Shown here piece by piece: positions 26,749 through 34,987 of a DNA stretch of 36,824 nucleotides. A program made the position numbers and the translations under genes. Location: the NCBI GenBank assembly GCA_945870455.1, contig CAMBSL010000028.1, forward strand, positions 1 through 36,824. The letters are read 5' to 3'. How positions within the stretch are numbered: position 1 is the first letter of the stretch; every line of letters begins with the position of its first letter. The notes below the pieces were generated by a model. It did not search any database and was not told where the DNA came from. It was given only the letters and a program-made list of their open reading frames with translations. Source of the stretch: Pirellula staleyi DSM 6068. Its GTDB lineage: Bacteria > Planctomycetota > Planctomycetia > Pirellulales > Pirellulaceae.

Positions 26749-27626
26749 GCCTTGACCATAGGCGAAGCTTCATGGAAATCCGCTCCACGCGATACAGTTT
26801 CCCATACCGTAAATTCGGCACGAAGTTCATCGAGCTTTGCGATCGCGCCTTCGTAGGCATCATTGCCAAGCAGCAAGCGATGTGGTGGATCGGGGGATTC
26901 AACTGCACTCACGATCGCTTCCGCGGCTCGGATCGGGTCGCCAGATTGATGACCCGAAAGGGCGCGCAGTTGAGCTACGTTTTTGTGTGCTGTCTCCGCA
27001 TAGTCATGGATTGGATGTTCGGTTTCATTGGCGGACCGCCCTGCCCAATCCGTTCGGAAGCCGCTCGGTTCGACCAGCATTACATGGATCCCCAGCGGTT
27101 CAACTTCCTGCCATAGCGCTTCCGATACACCTTCGACAGCGAACTTCGTCGAGTTGTAATAGCCTAGGGCCGGGAACGAGCGAAGACCGGCGATAGAAGA
27201 CAAATTAACAATAAAGCCCTTTCGTCGTTTTCGCATTCCAGGCAGGACGATATGAATCATTCGGCAGAGCCCAAAGACGTTGACTTCGAACATTTTGCGG
27301 ACCTCCGCTTCATCGCTTTCTTCTACTGCGGCAAAGTATCCGATCCCCGCATTGTTGACCAACACATCGATGCCACCGAAATGGTCTTCCGCCGTTTTCA
27401 CTGCTGCTTCCGCTTGCGACCTGTTCGTCACATCCAGCTCAATAATCAGTGCGTCACCATACTGGGCAAGCCCTCGAATATCTTCGGTGTCGCGTGCCGT
27501 GATGACGACTCGATAGCCTAGTTCCAGTACATGCCTCGCGATCTGATGTCCAAATCCGGTGGAGCATCCGGTAATGAACCAAACGGGATTATCCAGACTC
27601 TTGGAGCCTTTTGTTGACGACTTCAT
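26745..27626 (-). CDS. Short-chain dehydrogenase/reductase (SDR)
   Basis: 293 aa, ATG 27626. A classical SDR with nucleotide motif TGCSTGFG (19-26), LDVTN (63-67), NNAG (90-93), catalytic Ser143 and YxxxK at Tyr156-Lys160, and the substrate-side motif VEPSGFRTD. Arg44 after the second strand (TARD) suggests NADP(H) preference. The substrate cannot be told from sequence. It is the first gene of the operon with the ABC exporter, coupled by a 4-bp overlap, so it may modify the exported compound or simply share regulation. No clear promoter is visible; the upstream gap carries a large palindrome. Confidence 0.92.
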   Translation of the reverse strand: MKSSTKGSKSLDNPVWFITGCSTGFGHQIARHVLELGYRVVITARDTEDIRGLAQYGDALIIELDVTNRSQAEAAVKTAEDHFGGIDVLVNNAGIGYFAAVEESDEAEVRKMFEVNVFGLCRMIHIVLPGMRKRRKGFIVNLSSIAGLRSFPALGYYNSTKFAVEGVSEALWQEVEPLGIHVMLVEPSGFRTDWAGRSANETEHPIHDYAETAHKNVAQLRALSGHQSGDPIRAAEAIVSAVESPDPPHRLLLGNDAYEGAIAKLDELRAEFTVWETVSRGADFHEASPMVKA

Positions 27627-27777
27627 TTCTGTTCTTTCGCTATAGGGGAAACATGGAATCGATATCTATCGCATGACATTGCATTTGTTGGGCCACTTTG
27701 GAAGTTGGACTTGAAATTAATCCTATAAGCTGTTCTTGCAGGCAGCGCTTCTTCGGCTTGTTGGGGTGAGTAGCATT

Positions 27778-27845
27778 GTGGCATAGGCTTCCAGCGCTTC
27801 CAGCCTGTGATGAGTGCTGGCTCACAGGCTGGAAGCCTATGCCAC
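27778..27845. repeat. Long palindromic intergenic repeat, copy 1
   Basis: GTGGCATAGGCTTCCAGC (27778-27795) is perfectly complementary to 27828-27845 over 18 bp. An overlapping inner stem, TTCCAGCCTGTGA (27798-27810) with TCACAGGCTGGAA (27822-27834), offers an alternative 13-bp fold around TGAGTGCTGGC. GCTTCCAGC occurs twice in tandem (27787-27804), which allows the two folds to compete. The same family occurs in reverse orientation at 30422-30465. The surrounding gap 27627-27879 holds no gene. Confidence 0.85.
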
Positions 27846-27879
27846 TTGCACAACCCTACTTGCCGCACGCCTAATTGCG

Positions 27880-29598
27880 TCAGTTGACCAAAACGACTTT
27901 TCCGTGATCGACACCCGTTTCCACACGGCGGTGGGCTTGGGCGGCTTGCTCAAAGGGAAACGTGCTATCGATCGTAACTTTTAGTTTGCCAGCTTCATAG
28001 AGTCGGATAAGCTCGCGAAGATCGTCGCCCGATGGGACAGCCAGCATGATTTGACCTGACTTCGATAGCGGCCACGTAAGGATCGTCATCAGTAGTCCCT
28101 TGATGCTTGGCTCAGTGGAAATAAAGTGTCCGCCTTCCTTCAAAACGGCTCGCGATCCCATGTAGTGGGCTTTCCCAGAGACATCAAAAACAATATCCCA
28201 ACGTTCATCGGACTTCGTAAAGTCTTCTTTTTCATAGTCGTAAAAGTGGTCCGCTCCAAGGGACAGACAGAACTCGCGATTTTGGCCACTCGCGATCGCG
28301 TCGACATGACAACCATACGACTTTGCTATCTGGACAGCAAACATCCCAACACCACCGCTTGCGCCATTGATGAGTACGGATTGTCCACTTTTGATCTTGC
28401 CGTGGTCCCTAAGCGACTGAAGGGCAGTCGTTCCTGCCAGCGGAATGGCCGCAGCTTCTTCCATCGACATCGAATCGGGGATCTTGGCTGCCGATGCGAC
28501 CGAGCAGACTGCGTAGTCAGCCAACGCACCACCCCGAGCATGATCGAGAAACGCCATGACGCGATCACCCTTGGCAAACGAACAATCGATGTTGGTATCA
28601 ACGACGATACCCGCCACATCGTAGCCAGGAATTCTCGGGAAGCCGAACGGGATCAAGCCCTTCATGTCCCCTCGCCGAAATCGATAATCGATTGGATTCA
28701 CACTCGAAGCCAACACTTCGATGAACAACTCGTCTGGTAACAGTTGAGGGATCGGGTGATCAGCAACGTGGAGAACGCTGGCGTCACCGTACTCGTTGTA
28801 CTCGACCGCTCGCATCGTTAGTCCGAGCGGTGTGGAATGGATGCTTTCGGCATTGAGCGTGTCGGAGTTCATTTTGAGTGCTTTTCGCGAGTGTCGTGCA
28901 TCTAGTTCCCCTCCCTCATTCTCCCAGCGTTCAATCGCTTTTCGCTTTGATGTGTCAGTTGCCGTTGTGGCTATGTCCCAGCTTGATCGATTTGGAGCCG
29001 CGTTGGCCACGAAAGATCGAGAGTTCCAAAGCGAAATCGCTGGCTGAGCCAAGTTGCTGTGCTGGTAACTGAGGATGCTGAGCGAAGCAGTTTCTAACAA
29101 GAAACGCTCCGCAAACTCCACGGACAGCCCTATCCATCGAACTGCGAGCACTCGTCCAAGGTGTCCGTGCGTGAACAAGGCTACATTGCCATCGAGTTTG
29201 CGGAGTTTTAAAATAAGTCGATCGGCGCGGTCGGAAATCTGCTGAGGCGACTCACCGCCTGGGCAACCGTCGCGAAACAGGTTCCAACCGGGACGCATCG
29301 TTTCAATCTCAACGTGTGTGCGACTTTCGTAATCGCCATTGTCCCATTCGATCAGGTCTGGCTCTTCCTCGGCGTGTTCAGCCAGTCCCGCGAAACGACA
29401 TGTCTGTTTCGCCCGTTGGAGCGGGCTCACCAAGACATGTTGAAATGAAATGTCGCCGATTCGTTCGCCCAACCAACGGGCCTCTATTTCGCCATGGGGC
29501 GTGAGCGAAATGTCGGCCCGTCCGGTGTGTTGGCCAGAAAGCGACCATTCTGTTTCTCCGTGTCGAACAAGGAAAATGTGTGGAGGCGAGTTTAACAT
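27880..29598 (-). CDS. Fusion: histidine phosphatase + MDR NADPH:quinone reductase-like
   Basis: 572 aa from ATG 29598; a GTG 29709 start would add 37 residues that look non-coding. Residues about 5-200 are a histidine phosphatase (phosphoglycerate-mutase-like) domain: FLVRHGETEWS carries the RHG catalytic triad, and SPLQRAKQT and FTHGHLGR hold the other conserved Arg and His. The family usually ends near SLWN, as at about residue 195. A linker (about 200-255) includes KAIERWENEGGEL, a motif I recall near the N-terminus of planctomycete proteins. Residues about 256-572 are a medium-chain reductase without zinc ligands: IPGYDVAGIVV, then the Rossmann GASGGVGMFAVQ, then the family's C-terminal HRRVETGVDHGKVVL. 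Both halves look intact, so a natural fusion or a lost stop codon joined two genes. Confidence 0.85.
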   Translation of the reverse strand: MLNSPPHIFLVRHGETEWSLSGQHTGRADISLTPHGEIEARWLGERIGDISFQHVLVSPLQRAKQTCRFAGLAEHAEEEPDLIEWDNGDYESRTHVEIETMRPGWNLFRDGCPGGESPQQISDRADRLILKLRKLDGNVALFTHGHLGRVLAVRWIGLSVEFAERFLLETASLSILSYQHSNLAQPAISLWNSRSFVANAAPNRSSWDIATTATDTSKRKAIERWENEGGELDARHSRKALKMNSDTLNAESIHSTPLGLTMRAVEYNEYGDASVLHVADHPIPQLLPDELFIEVLASSVNPIDYRFRRGDMKGLIPFGFPRIPGYDVAGIVVDTNIDCSFAKGDRVMAFLDHARGGALADYAVCSVASAAKIPDSMSMEEAAAIPLAGTTALQSLRDHGKIKSGQSVLINGASGGVGMFAVQIAKSYGCHVDAIASGQNREFCLSLGADHFYDYEKEDFTKSDERWDIVFDVSGKAHYMGSRAVLKEGGHFISTEPSIKGLLMTILTWPLSKSGQIMLAVPSGDDLRELIRLYEAGKLKVTIDSTFPFEQAAQAHRRVETGVDHGKVVLVN

Positions 29599-29718
29599 TG
29601 GTTGATTAACCTGATGGGCAGATATCACAAGCTCGTCCACGTTCTCGTAGTTCCCCACTGCACTGAGCCAGGGCCGCCTGCCACTACAACCCACAGAAAC
29701 TTCAAACACGCCTTGATC

Positions 29719-30297
29719 TTATTTTTTGGGGGCATCGACGTTTACTCTTACTCCGTCTTTGCCGACCCGTACGTCAACCTTGCCATCGTGATTGGTACAT
29801 GGCCAGTTATCTTTGACGTTGTATCGACGATGGATTTCACCCGCAAAATTCTCATCTGCGAAATTGGGCCAATTGGCTTCGTCGAACCCTTCCGCGCCCT
29901 TCATTTGCTCCTTGGTCACATCGAGTACAAGCACAACTCGGTCGCGATTGTCGGGATCCTGCTTGACTTGGATTGCATGCATGGGGACTGCAAACAGCTT
30001 GTCTCCAAGACCTAGAAACCCTCCGTACGTCACGGCGACGTACTGAACGCGTGTCGACGCGGGATCGACTACGAGGTCCTTGATCTGCCCAACACTATCC
30101 TTGTTCGAATTTTGAATTTTCATTCCAATAAGCTTGCTGACACGAATGCCATGCCCCGAAGTCGTACTGTCGATCTTGTGCAAATTCTGAGTCGCCGAGT
30201 CCTTTGGCAGTGTTGTGGATGTACTCTGAGCGCTTAAAGGACCTGCACAAGCGATCGCCATTGCTGCGGCGAGCCACGTTTTCGAAATCTTCATCAT
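29719..30297 (-). CDS. Secreted PRC-barrel domain protein
   Basis: 192 aa, ATG 30297, with GGAG nine bases upstream. A Sec signal peptide covers about residues 1-23 (cleavage after LSAQ). Residues about 50-135 are a PRC-barrel: SKLIGMKIQNSNKDSVGQIKDL followed by VQYVAVTYGGFLGLGDKLFAVP. The C-terminal part is Asp/Asn/Lys-rich, without a second domain. Exported PRC-barrel proteins are common in environmental bacteria, often stress-linked, but their ligand is unknown. The gene lies 120 bp before the fusion gene on the same strand. An imperfect CGTCA/TGACG inverted repeat at 30341-30354 lies in its upstream region and may be regulatory. Confidence 0.85.
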   Translation of the reverse strand: MMKISKTWLAAAMAIACAGPLSAQSTSTTLPKDSATQNLHKIDSTTSGHGIRVSKLIGMKIQNSNKDSVGQIKDLVVDPASTRVQYVAVTYGGFLGLGDKLFAVPMHAIQVKQDPDNRDRVVLVLDVTKEQMKGAEGFDEANWPNFADENFAGEIHRRYNVKDNWPCTNHDGKVDVRVGKDGVRVNVDAPKK

Positions 30298-30421
30298 GTT
30301 CGTATTCTCCGTTTAACCAAGGTAGCAACTTCGAGCGCGACGTCATGATTGACGCAAAGTTCGCTCGACGAGTAGATTTGCTAACGCAATTCTCGGACCA
30401 CTACGTCTTGGAATTGTGAAT

Positions 30422-30465
30422 AGCCTGTGAAAGAGCACTCATCACAGGCTCTAAGCGTATGCCAC
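30422..30465. repeat. Palindromic intergenic repeat, copy 2 (inverted)
   Basis: AGCCTGTGA (30422-30430) pairs with TCACAGGCT (30442-30450) around an 11-base loop, followed by TAAGCGTATGCCAC (30452-30465). Read on the minus strand it gives GTGGCATACGCTTA then AGCCTGTGATGAGTGCT. This matches copy 1 at 27778-27845 in its flank, stem and loop. Confidence 0.8.
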
Positions 30466-30559
30466 AACAGGTGATTGCAGTCTTCCGATCGTTAAAACGA
30501 TCGTAGATTCAATTCTGGCGAGGAGCGGGATCCTGCCTGTCGCATTGGTCGATGATCGA

Positions 30560-31429
30560 TCACCGATCAAACTCGAAACGAGGAATCTCTTCGAGCGAAA
30601 AAACAATCACCTCCTCGCCAGTAATGGTACTAATATCGTGATGCATGCTTCGCACTTTGACACCTACAGCTTCATAAACAATGGATTCCAACATCGGGCG
30701 TGCTAATTCGAGCAACTGTTTACGCGTTTGCTTGATCAGATCGCGTCCCTTTTCTGGAGAGGCCGTTTTGCCAAGTTGTCGCTCAGCCAAAGTCAAAACG
30801 CTCCGAATGCGAACCACCAGCATGTCCTTGATGAAGTGAATCTGCACCTGGTCCGATCGCCAACCAAGATACTCTTCTTGAAATCGGATGATTCCATCGC
30901 AGATTGCCGCTTCGCTTTCGGTTTGAGTTAAGGCTTTCGATTTTCGGTCGCTTCGAATCTTGCGGGCCTCGTCAATTGGGAGTCGTTTCTCCGGCGATAG
31001 GCTCGATCGTTCTTTGGAAGTTTTTCGAGGGCGAATACTCGTAGACGAGGAGGGATCGACACTGGCCAGCACGGCTTTGATGTCATCCAAAGCAGCTGGC
31101 TTGGTCAAAACCAAATCGCACCCGGCCTTCATGGCCAAACCTTGGTGTTTCTCGTTTTTAAGTCCGGTAATGGCTACGATCTTGGTTTGTTTGAAAGCCG
31201 GCATGCGACGCAACTGGGACGTCAGGTCGCAACCGTCAATGTCAGGCATCACTAGGTCAATGAGCATCAAGTCGGGTTGGAAAGCGGATGCGACATCGAG
31301 CGCTTGGATTCCACCGTACGTCACATGTACCTGATTTCCCAATGCTTCTACGAGCAACCCAAGTGCGTCTGCTCCATCGCGATTGTCGTCGACAATAAGC
31401 ACACGAATCGATTTTTCTATGGTCGACAT
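30560..31429 (-). CDS. Response regulator receiver domain fused to DUF2294
   Basis: 289 aa from ATG 31429. The frame stays open upstream to 31594, but that extension is only the translation of heptamer repeats. Residues about 8-125 form a CheY-like receiver: acidic pair Asp14-Asp15, phospho-acceptor Asp58 in LMLIDLVMPDIDG, Thr88 and Lys110. A charged linker follows (about 126-175). Residues about 175-285 are a DUF2294 domain (KDMLVVRIRSVLTLAERQ, MHHDISTITGEEVIVF), closely similar to the separate protein at 13586-14020. There is no DNA-binding output domain, so phosphorylation would control DUF2294. It lies downstream of two hybrid kinases on the same strand, separated by a 400-bp repeat block. 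No ribosome site is visible before the ATG, because the repeats occupy that position. Confidence 0.87.
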   Translation of the reverse strand: MSTIEKSIRVLIVDDNRDGADALGLLVEALGNQVHVTYGGIQALDVASAFQPDLMLIDLVMPDIDGCDLTSQLRRMPAFKQTKIVAITGLKNEKHQGLAMKAGCDLVLTKPAALDDIKAVLASVDPSSSTSIRPRKTSKERSSLSPEKRLPIDEARKIRSDRKSKALTQTESEAAICDGIIRFQEEYLGWRSDQVQIHFIKDMLVVRIRSVLTLAERQLGKTASPEKGRDLIKQTRKQLLELARPMLESIVYEAVGVKVRSMHHDISTITGEEVIVFSLEEIPRFEFDR

Positions 31430-31431
31430 GG

Positions 31432-31523
31432 TTGGAAGTTTGAAGTTTGAAGTTTGAATGTTGGTTCTTGGTTGTTGGTGCTTGGTTGTTGGTTCTTGGT
31501 TGTTGGTTGTTGGTTGTTGGTTT
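31432..31523. repeat. Heptamer repeat tract abutting a start codon
   Basis: Nine copies of TTGGTTN (31461-31523) follow four related TTTGAAG/TTGGAAG-type units (31432-31460), with one extra base between the groups. The tract begins two bases upstream of the ATG of the receiver-DUF2294 gene. Seven is not a multiple of three, so each unit gained or lost shifts the frame of any upstream translation start. Confidence 0.9.
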
Positions 31524-31549
31524 TTTAGCCCAACGGGCTTAAGCATCTC

Positions 31550-31726
31550 AGCCCAGGGCAGAGCGAAGCGCCGCCCTGGGTTCGTTCGCACCACGCATGT
31601 CGCCCTGAAAGGACAAAACGATTATGCCGTGACGCCCTTTCAGCCTTTCAGGGCTGCAAACCGTTCGCCACTGTAACCCAGGGCGGCGTTTCGCGATGTT
31701 CCATCGCTACACTCTGCCCTGGGCTG
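31550..31726. repeat. 177-bp element with three nested perfect inverted repeats
   Basis: Outer arms: CAGCCCAGGGCAGAG (31550-31564) with 31712-31726, 15 bp perfect. Middle arms: CCGCCCTGGGTT (31571-31582) with 31675-31686, 12 bp perfect and extending by two more bases. Inner arms: GCCCTGAAAGG (31602-31612) with 31644-31654, 11 bp perfect. A small AGCCC/GGGCT hairpin lies outside at 31527-31539. The inner bases include no reading frame of note. The element could form one large cruciform or, in RNA, a long three-tier hairpin. Confidence 0.9.
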
Positions 31727-31736
31727 TGATGTCGCT

Positions 31737-31802
31737 GCCCCATTCGGGGCGAATGCATGCCCCATTCGGGACAAATGCATGCCTCTTTCGGGGCGGAACC
31801 AT
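31737..31802. repeat. Three tandem 22-bp repeats with internal palindromes
   Basis: Units at 31737-31758, 31759-31780 and 31781-31802. The first reads GCCCCATTCGGGGC plus GAATGCAT and is itself a hairpin; the second and third are diverged copies. They are contiguous without spacers and lie just downstream of the kinase stop, between that gene and the nested element. Confidence 0.85.
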
Positions 31803-31831
31803 GCCCGCCACTTGCAAACGCAATCGGATGG

Positions 31832-34800
31832 TTACCTTTCCTTAGTCATATTAAGGTTGCGTTGTTCAGCCGCTGCTGCCAGTATCTCCTTGACCTGATC
31901 GAGACGGGCTGGTTTGACTAAATGGTGATCAAAGCCCGCTTGGGCAGACAACTCGCGATCTGTGTCCTGGCCATATCCAGTCAACGCAATCAGAACAATC
32001 TCGTTCCCACCCTTTTGCTTGCGAATACGTTTGGCGACTTCGTACCCGTTAAGCCCTGGTAGCCCGATGTCGAGAAGAACAACATCGGGGTGTTGCTCAT
32101 TCGCAACTTGCACCGCTAATAGGCCATCATTTGCGGTGAAAACATCATGCCCAGATGCCCGCAGCAAAATGGAAAAGCTGAGAACCGTATCGACATTGTC
32201 GTCGACCACCAAGACTCGTAAGGGCCGCACCACCGCCGAATCTTTAACTGCGGGAGGGGGAGGCGTATCGGTTAACTCGATGGCCATCAATGGTAGTCGA
32301 ACTACAAACTCGCTTCCTTGCCCGACCGAGCTGTGTACCTCCACTCGACCGCCATGCAGTTCTGTCAATCGTTGAACCAGAGCAAGTCCAATCCCGAGTC
32401 CACCTTGGGATCGATCGAGTGACCGCTCCGCTTGAGTGAACAGATCAAAGATCTTGGGCAATAGAGCGGGTGCAATCCCAACCCCTGTGTCGCGAACTCG
32501 AAGAACGCATTCGTCATCCTCCGCCTGAACACTCAACCAGATATGTCCTTTTTCCTCTGTATACTTTGCAGCATTGGTGAGAAGATTAACGACCACTTGT
32601 TCCAGTCTAGCCGCGTCCGCGTGGAGCCAAAGTGTCTCTTGCGGTAGGGATATGCTCAGTTCATGCATGCGTTGATCGATCAACGGACGAGCGGTTTCAA
32701 CTGCGCCATCAACGATTCCGCGAAGCGCGACCCGCGCTTTCCGGAGTTGGACTCGACCAGTTGTGATTCTCGATACCTCTAACAAATCATCCACCAAGTG
32801 CTGTAGCTGGCCGACTTGACGTTCGATGATGCCACGTGCTTGCCTTTGAACCGAACTTTCAACGCCATTAGGAAGCCCCAGCAACTGAACCGCGTTAGCA
32901 ATCGGTGCAAGTGGACTTCGCAGTTCATGACTTAGCATTGCCAAGAATTCGTCCTTGCGGCGATGCAAATCAGATAGCTCTGCGGCCTGAGAAAGCATCT
33001 GTTTTTCCATTTTCCGTCGCTCGAAGATATCTCGAATATCGCACTGGATGACGTGATGCAACCCTTCTTCGTATTTGTTCGCCACCATTTCGACCGGGTG
33101 TTTTTGGCCATGGCGATCTTCGAGCGGTAGTCCTTCGTATCGCATCGATCCGATTTTGTCCAACTGCTCCATAGCGAGTATGCTGGCTTGCTTGTCCTTG
33201 AGAAAGCCGATCTCCCAAAGTTCTTTATCCAGAAAATACTCAGCCGGGTAGTCGAGCAAGGTCGTAAGAAAGGGATTGACATGCGTGATCTTACGTGTCG
33301 AAGCGTCCACGATGAGTATTCCGTCGTGGGCTGCTTCGAATAGCCGGCGAAAACGAGTTTCGGAGTCCTCGAGCCTTCGCTGAGCGTTTCGACTATCGGT
33401 GATGTTGGTATGACACAAGAGGACCCCCGCGTTTTCCGACCGCATTCTTTGTGCTTGCATCGAAAACCATTCCTCACTGCCTGGAGCTAGACAGGGATAC
33501 TCCGTTTTGAACTCGGATCGTGTTCCGTTGAGTACCTCCGCTAAACCGTCGATCATCCCATGGACATCGGGTCCACCTTTTGCAATCGATTGACGACACA
33601 AGTCGAGATAATTGATTCCCACAGTGGCCGTGCTAAGCGTAGCTCCATTCTCCATTGTATGACGATCGGACGGTTGATTGACCGCGATTACTGTGCCCAG
33701 GCTGTCCAGAACAACGACATGTTCAGGCAATGAATCGAGTACTCCGCGTACGAACTCGCCGCTTGCTCGCACAATTTCTGCTGCGTTTTTCTCTGCCGTA
33801 ACGTCAAATAATGCAAGCACACCGCGCACGGGATGTCGCTCGTCACCATCCCCCTCAAAGTAAACTTGCTGGCGAACACGCAGCCAATGCACCTCGCCAT
33901 TGGGCCAAATGACACGGTAGTCCATGGCGAACCAGCCTCGACCTGATGGCGAAAGCGAATCGTCAATTCGGACTAGGATCTCGTCGCGATCGTCGGGGTG
34001 AAACGCGGCATGTACGGTTTCACGAGGGACAACTAAGACATCTTGTGCCAGACCAATCAGTCTGGCTGCGTCTGTCGTTAAATGATTCAATCCAGTCGTG
34101 TAGTCAACCTCAGCTAGAGCCAAGCCTGCTACTTCGACACCTAACATTAGCCTCGATTCACTTTCTGCAATCGCTTTTGCGTTGGTGACGCGATCCGAAA
34201 TGTCTCGGATCGAACTGGAGATCAGCATGCCACTCTCCAGTGCAATCGGACTCAGGGCAATCTCGACTGGAAACTCGCTTCTATCTTTACGCAAAGCAAT
34301 CAGTGGTTGCCCTTTCCCCATAGTTCGCGTTAGAGGCTTTGCGATGTAATCCATGCGGAGATGTACATGCCGTTCACGAGCACTTGACGGAATGAGCATT
34401 TCGACTCTCTCGCCAATCAACTCGCTTCGTGAGTAACCAAACATGCGCAGCGTCTCAGCATTAACTAATACAATTTGGCCTGATGGATCGGCGATGACCA
34501 TTGCATCGGGTGCCGATTCTAGAAGCGATCGAAACTTCTCGTCGCTTTCCCTCAACGCCACTTCGTTGTTTCTTTGATCGGTCAGCATCGCAAAGCGATC
34601 GATGGCGTTATCGATTGCGCGGGTCAAGCTCTCGGGATTGATCCAACCTTTCCGTAGGTAATCTTGTGCTCCTTCTCGCAACAATTCCCTTCCAACTTCG
34701 CGGTCGGAGCCAGTCAGCACGACAATTGGAGAAGGCGGTAAATCTCGGCCATCGCAAATCGCTGCCAGCATCTCCGGCGCGTCTAGATCTCGCAAATGGT

Positions 34801-34987
34801 AATCCAGCAGTATGCAGTCGAAGGGCGTGTTGGCATTCTCCTGCACTTGTTTAAGAGCGGTCTCGCCCAGCTCAGCTTCCGAAAATTCGTACCGCCGATC
34901 CGATCCGCACAAGATCATTTTACGTAAGTCTGCACGACCGTCGGGATCATCTTCGATAATGAGAATTCTGCGAGGGTCGCTGGTCAT
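31832..34987 (-). CDS. Hybrid histidine kinase: REC - PAS x4 - HisKA - HATPase - REC
   Basis: 1051 aa, ATG 34987 overlapping the upstream stop by 4 bp. The domain order is an N-terminal receiver (about 1-125; Asp62, Thr92, Lys113) and four PAS domains at about 150-270, 275-400, 410-535 and 545-660. Next come HisKA with FLAMLSHELRSPLAPI (His687), HATPase with NLLTNAAKYT (Asn805), DTGVGI (833-838) and GGLGIGLAL (862-870), and a C-terminal receiver (about 922-1040; Asp973, Lys1025). There is no membrane segment, so it senses a cytoplasmic signal. Its kinase core is almost the same as in the neighbouring kinase, evidence of a tandem duplication. It may pass phosphate to its own receivers or to the REC-DUF2294 protein downstream; the latter is inference. 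Confidence 0.93.
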   Translation of the reverse strand: MTSDPRRILIIEDDPDGRADLRKMILCGSDRRYEFSEAELGETALKQVQENANTPFDCILLDYHLRDLDAPEMLAAICDGRDLPPSPIVVLTGSDREVGRELLREGAQDYLRKGWINPESLTRAIDNAIDRFAMLTDQRNNEVALRESDEKFRSLLESAPDAMVIADPSGQIVLVNAETLRMFGYSRSELIGERVEMLIPSSARERHVHLRMDYIAKPLTRTMGKGQPLIALRKDRSEFPVEIALSPIALESGMLISSSIRDISDRVTNAKAIAESESRLMLGVEVAGLALAEVDYTTGLNHLTTDAARLIGLAQDVLVVPRETVHAAFHPDDRDEILVRIDDSLSPSGRGWFAMDYRVIWPNGEVHWLRVRQQVYFEGDGDERHPVRGVLALFDVTAEKNAAEIVRASGEFVRGVLDSLPEHVVVLDSLGTVIAVNQPSDRHTMENGATLSTATVGINYLDLCRQSIAKGGPDVHGMIDGLAEVLNGTRSEFKTEYPCLAPGSEEWFSMQAQRMRSENAGVLLCHTNITDSRNAQRRLEDSETRFRRLFEAAHDGILIVDASTRKITHVNPFLTTLLDYPAEYFLDKELWEIGFLKDKQASILAMEQLDKIGSMRYEGLPLEDRHGQKHPVEMVANKYEEGLHHVIQCDIRDIFERRKMEKQMLSQAAELSDLHRRKDEFLAMLSHELRSPLAPIANAVQLLGLPNGVESSVQRQARGIIERQVGQLQHLVDDLLEVSRITTGRVQLRKARVALRGIVDGAVETARPLIDQRMHELSISLPQETLWLHADAARLEQVVVNLLTNAAKYTEEKGHIWLSVQAEDDECVLRVRDTGVGIAPALLPKIFDLFTQAERSLDRSQGGLGIGLALVQRLTELHGGRVEVHSSVGQGSEFVVRLPLMAIELTDTPPPPAVKDSAVVRPLRVLVVDDNVDTVLSFSILLRASGHDVFTANDGLLAVQVANEQHPDVVLLDIGLPGLNGYEVAKRIRKQKGGNEIVLIALTGYGQDTDRELSAQAGFDHHLVKPARLDQVKEILAAAAEQRNLNMTKER

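Noticed and set aside
28126..28740. 204-codon plus-strand frame
   Set aside because: Antisense to the well-supported MDR reductase domain, with no recognisable family.
31430..31594. N-terminal extension of the receiver-DUF2294 protein
   Set aside because: The translation is only Asn/Gln/Pro/Thr repeats from the heptamer tract, and the receiver domain begins normally after ATG 31429.
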